Source: JBCBJX01 sp038522735 (GTDB lineage Bacteria > Pseudomonadota > Alphaproteobacteria > Caulobacterales > Parvularculaceae). From it: a stretch of DNA of 10,833 bases. Positions 10,833 through 10,833 of this stretch are shown piece after piece (position 1 is the stretch's first letter; each line of letters opens with the position of its first letter). The notes under the pieces are model-generated. The model searched no databases and was not told the DNA's origin. It saw only the letters and a list, made by a program, of their open reading frames with translations. The stretch spans positions 1 through 10,833 of the forward strand of contig JBCBJX010000100.1 in assembly GCA_038522735.1 (NCBI GenBank), given 5' to 3'. Position numbers and translations under genes: made by a program.

Positions 10833-10833
10833 G

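Overview
The window is GC-rich chromosomal DNA of a Gram-negative bacterium, most likely an alphaproteobacterium. The evidence is an NADPH-type two-subunit glutamate synthase, a TonB-dependent outer-membrane receptor, and strong G/C bias at third codon positions. The order gltD before gltB and the receptor type would suit marine or Caulobacterales/Parvularculales-like lineages, but that placement is an inference.

Layout. From 1 to 5929 is the glutamate synthase operon: the 3' part of gltD (start lies left of the window) and a complete gltB. A perfect 10-bp GC-rich hairpin separates them. At 6012-6947 is a sugar-nucleotide epimerase of the extended SDR family with a good ribosome binding site. 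At 7019-7627 is a small secreted protein of unknown function. All of these are on the + strand with short gaps, so co-transcription is possible but not proven. At 7726-8994, after a 98-base gap holding a 9-bp direct repeat, is a FemAB/BioF2-like (CelD-type) acyltransferase whose first half is clearly poorer in GC than everything around it. A hairpin at 9042-9064 lies between it and a convergent gene on the - strand, 9075 to the right edge. That gene is the C-terminal plug end and barrel of a ZnuD-like TonB-dependent receptor with long runs of glutamate in a surface loop.

How the genes fit together. GltD and GltB form one enzyme for ammonium assimilation. The epimerase and the acyltransferase could both serve surface polysaccharide synthesis, but nothing else in the window confirms that. 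The receptor is probably a separate unit for metal uptake.

The window is mostly ordinary housekeeping and envelope DNA. I do not see a clearly new multi-gene system. The items most worth a second look are the acidic, histidine-free loops of the ZnuD-like receptor, the compositional break within the acyltransferase gene, the hairpin between gltD and gltB, and the uncharacterised secreted protein. No tRNA, rRNA, CRISPR array or insertion sequence was seen.
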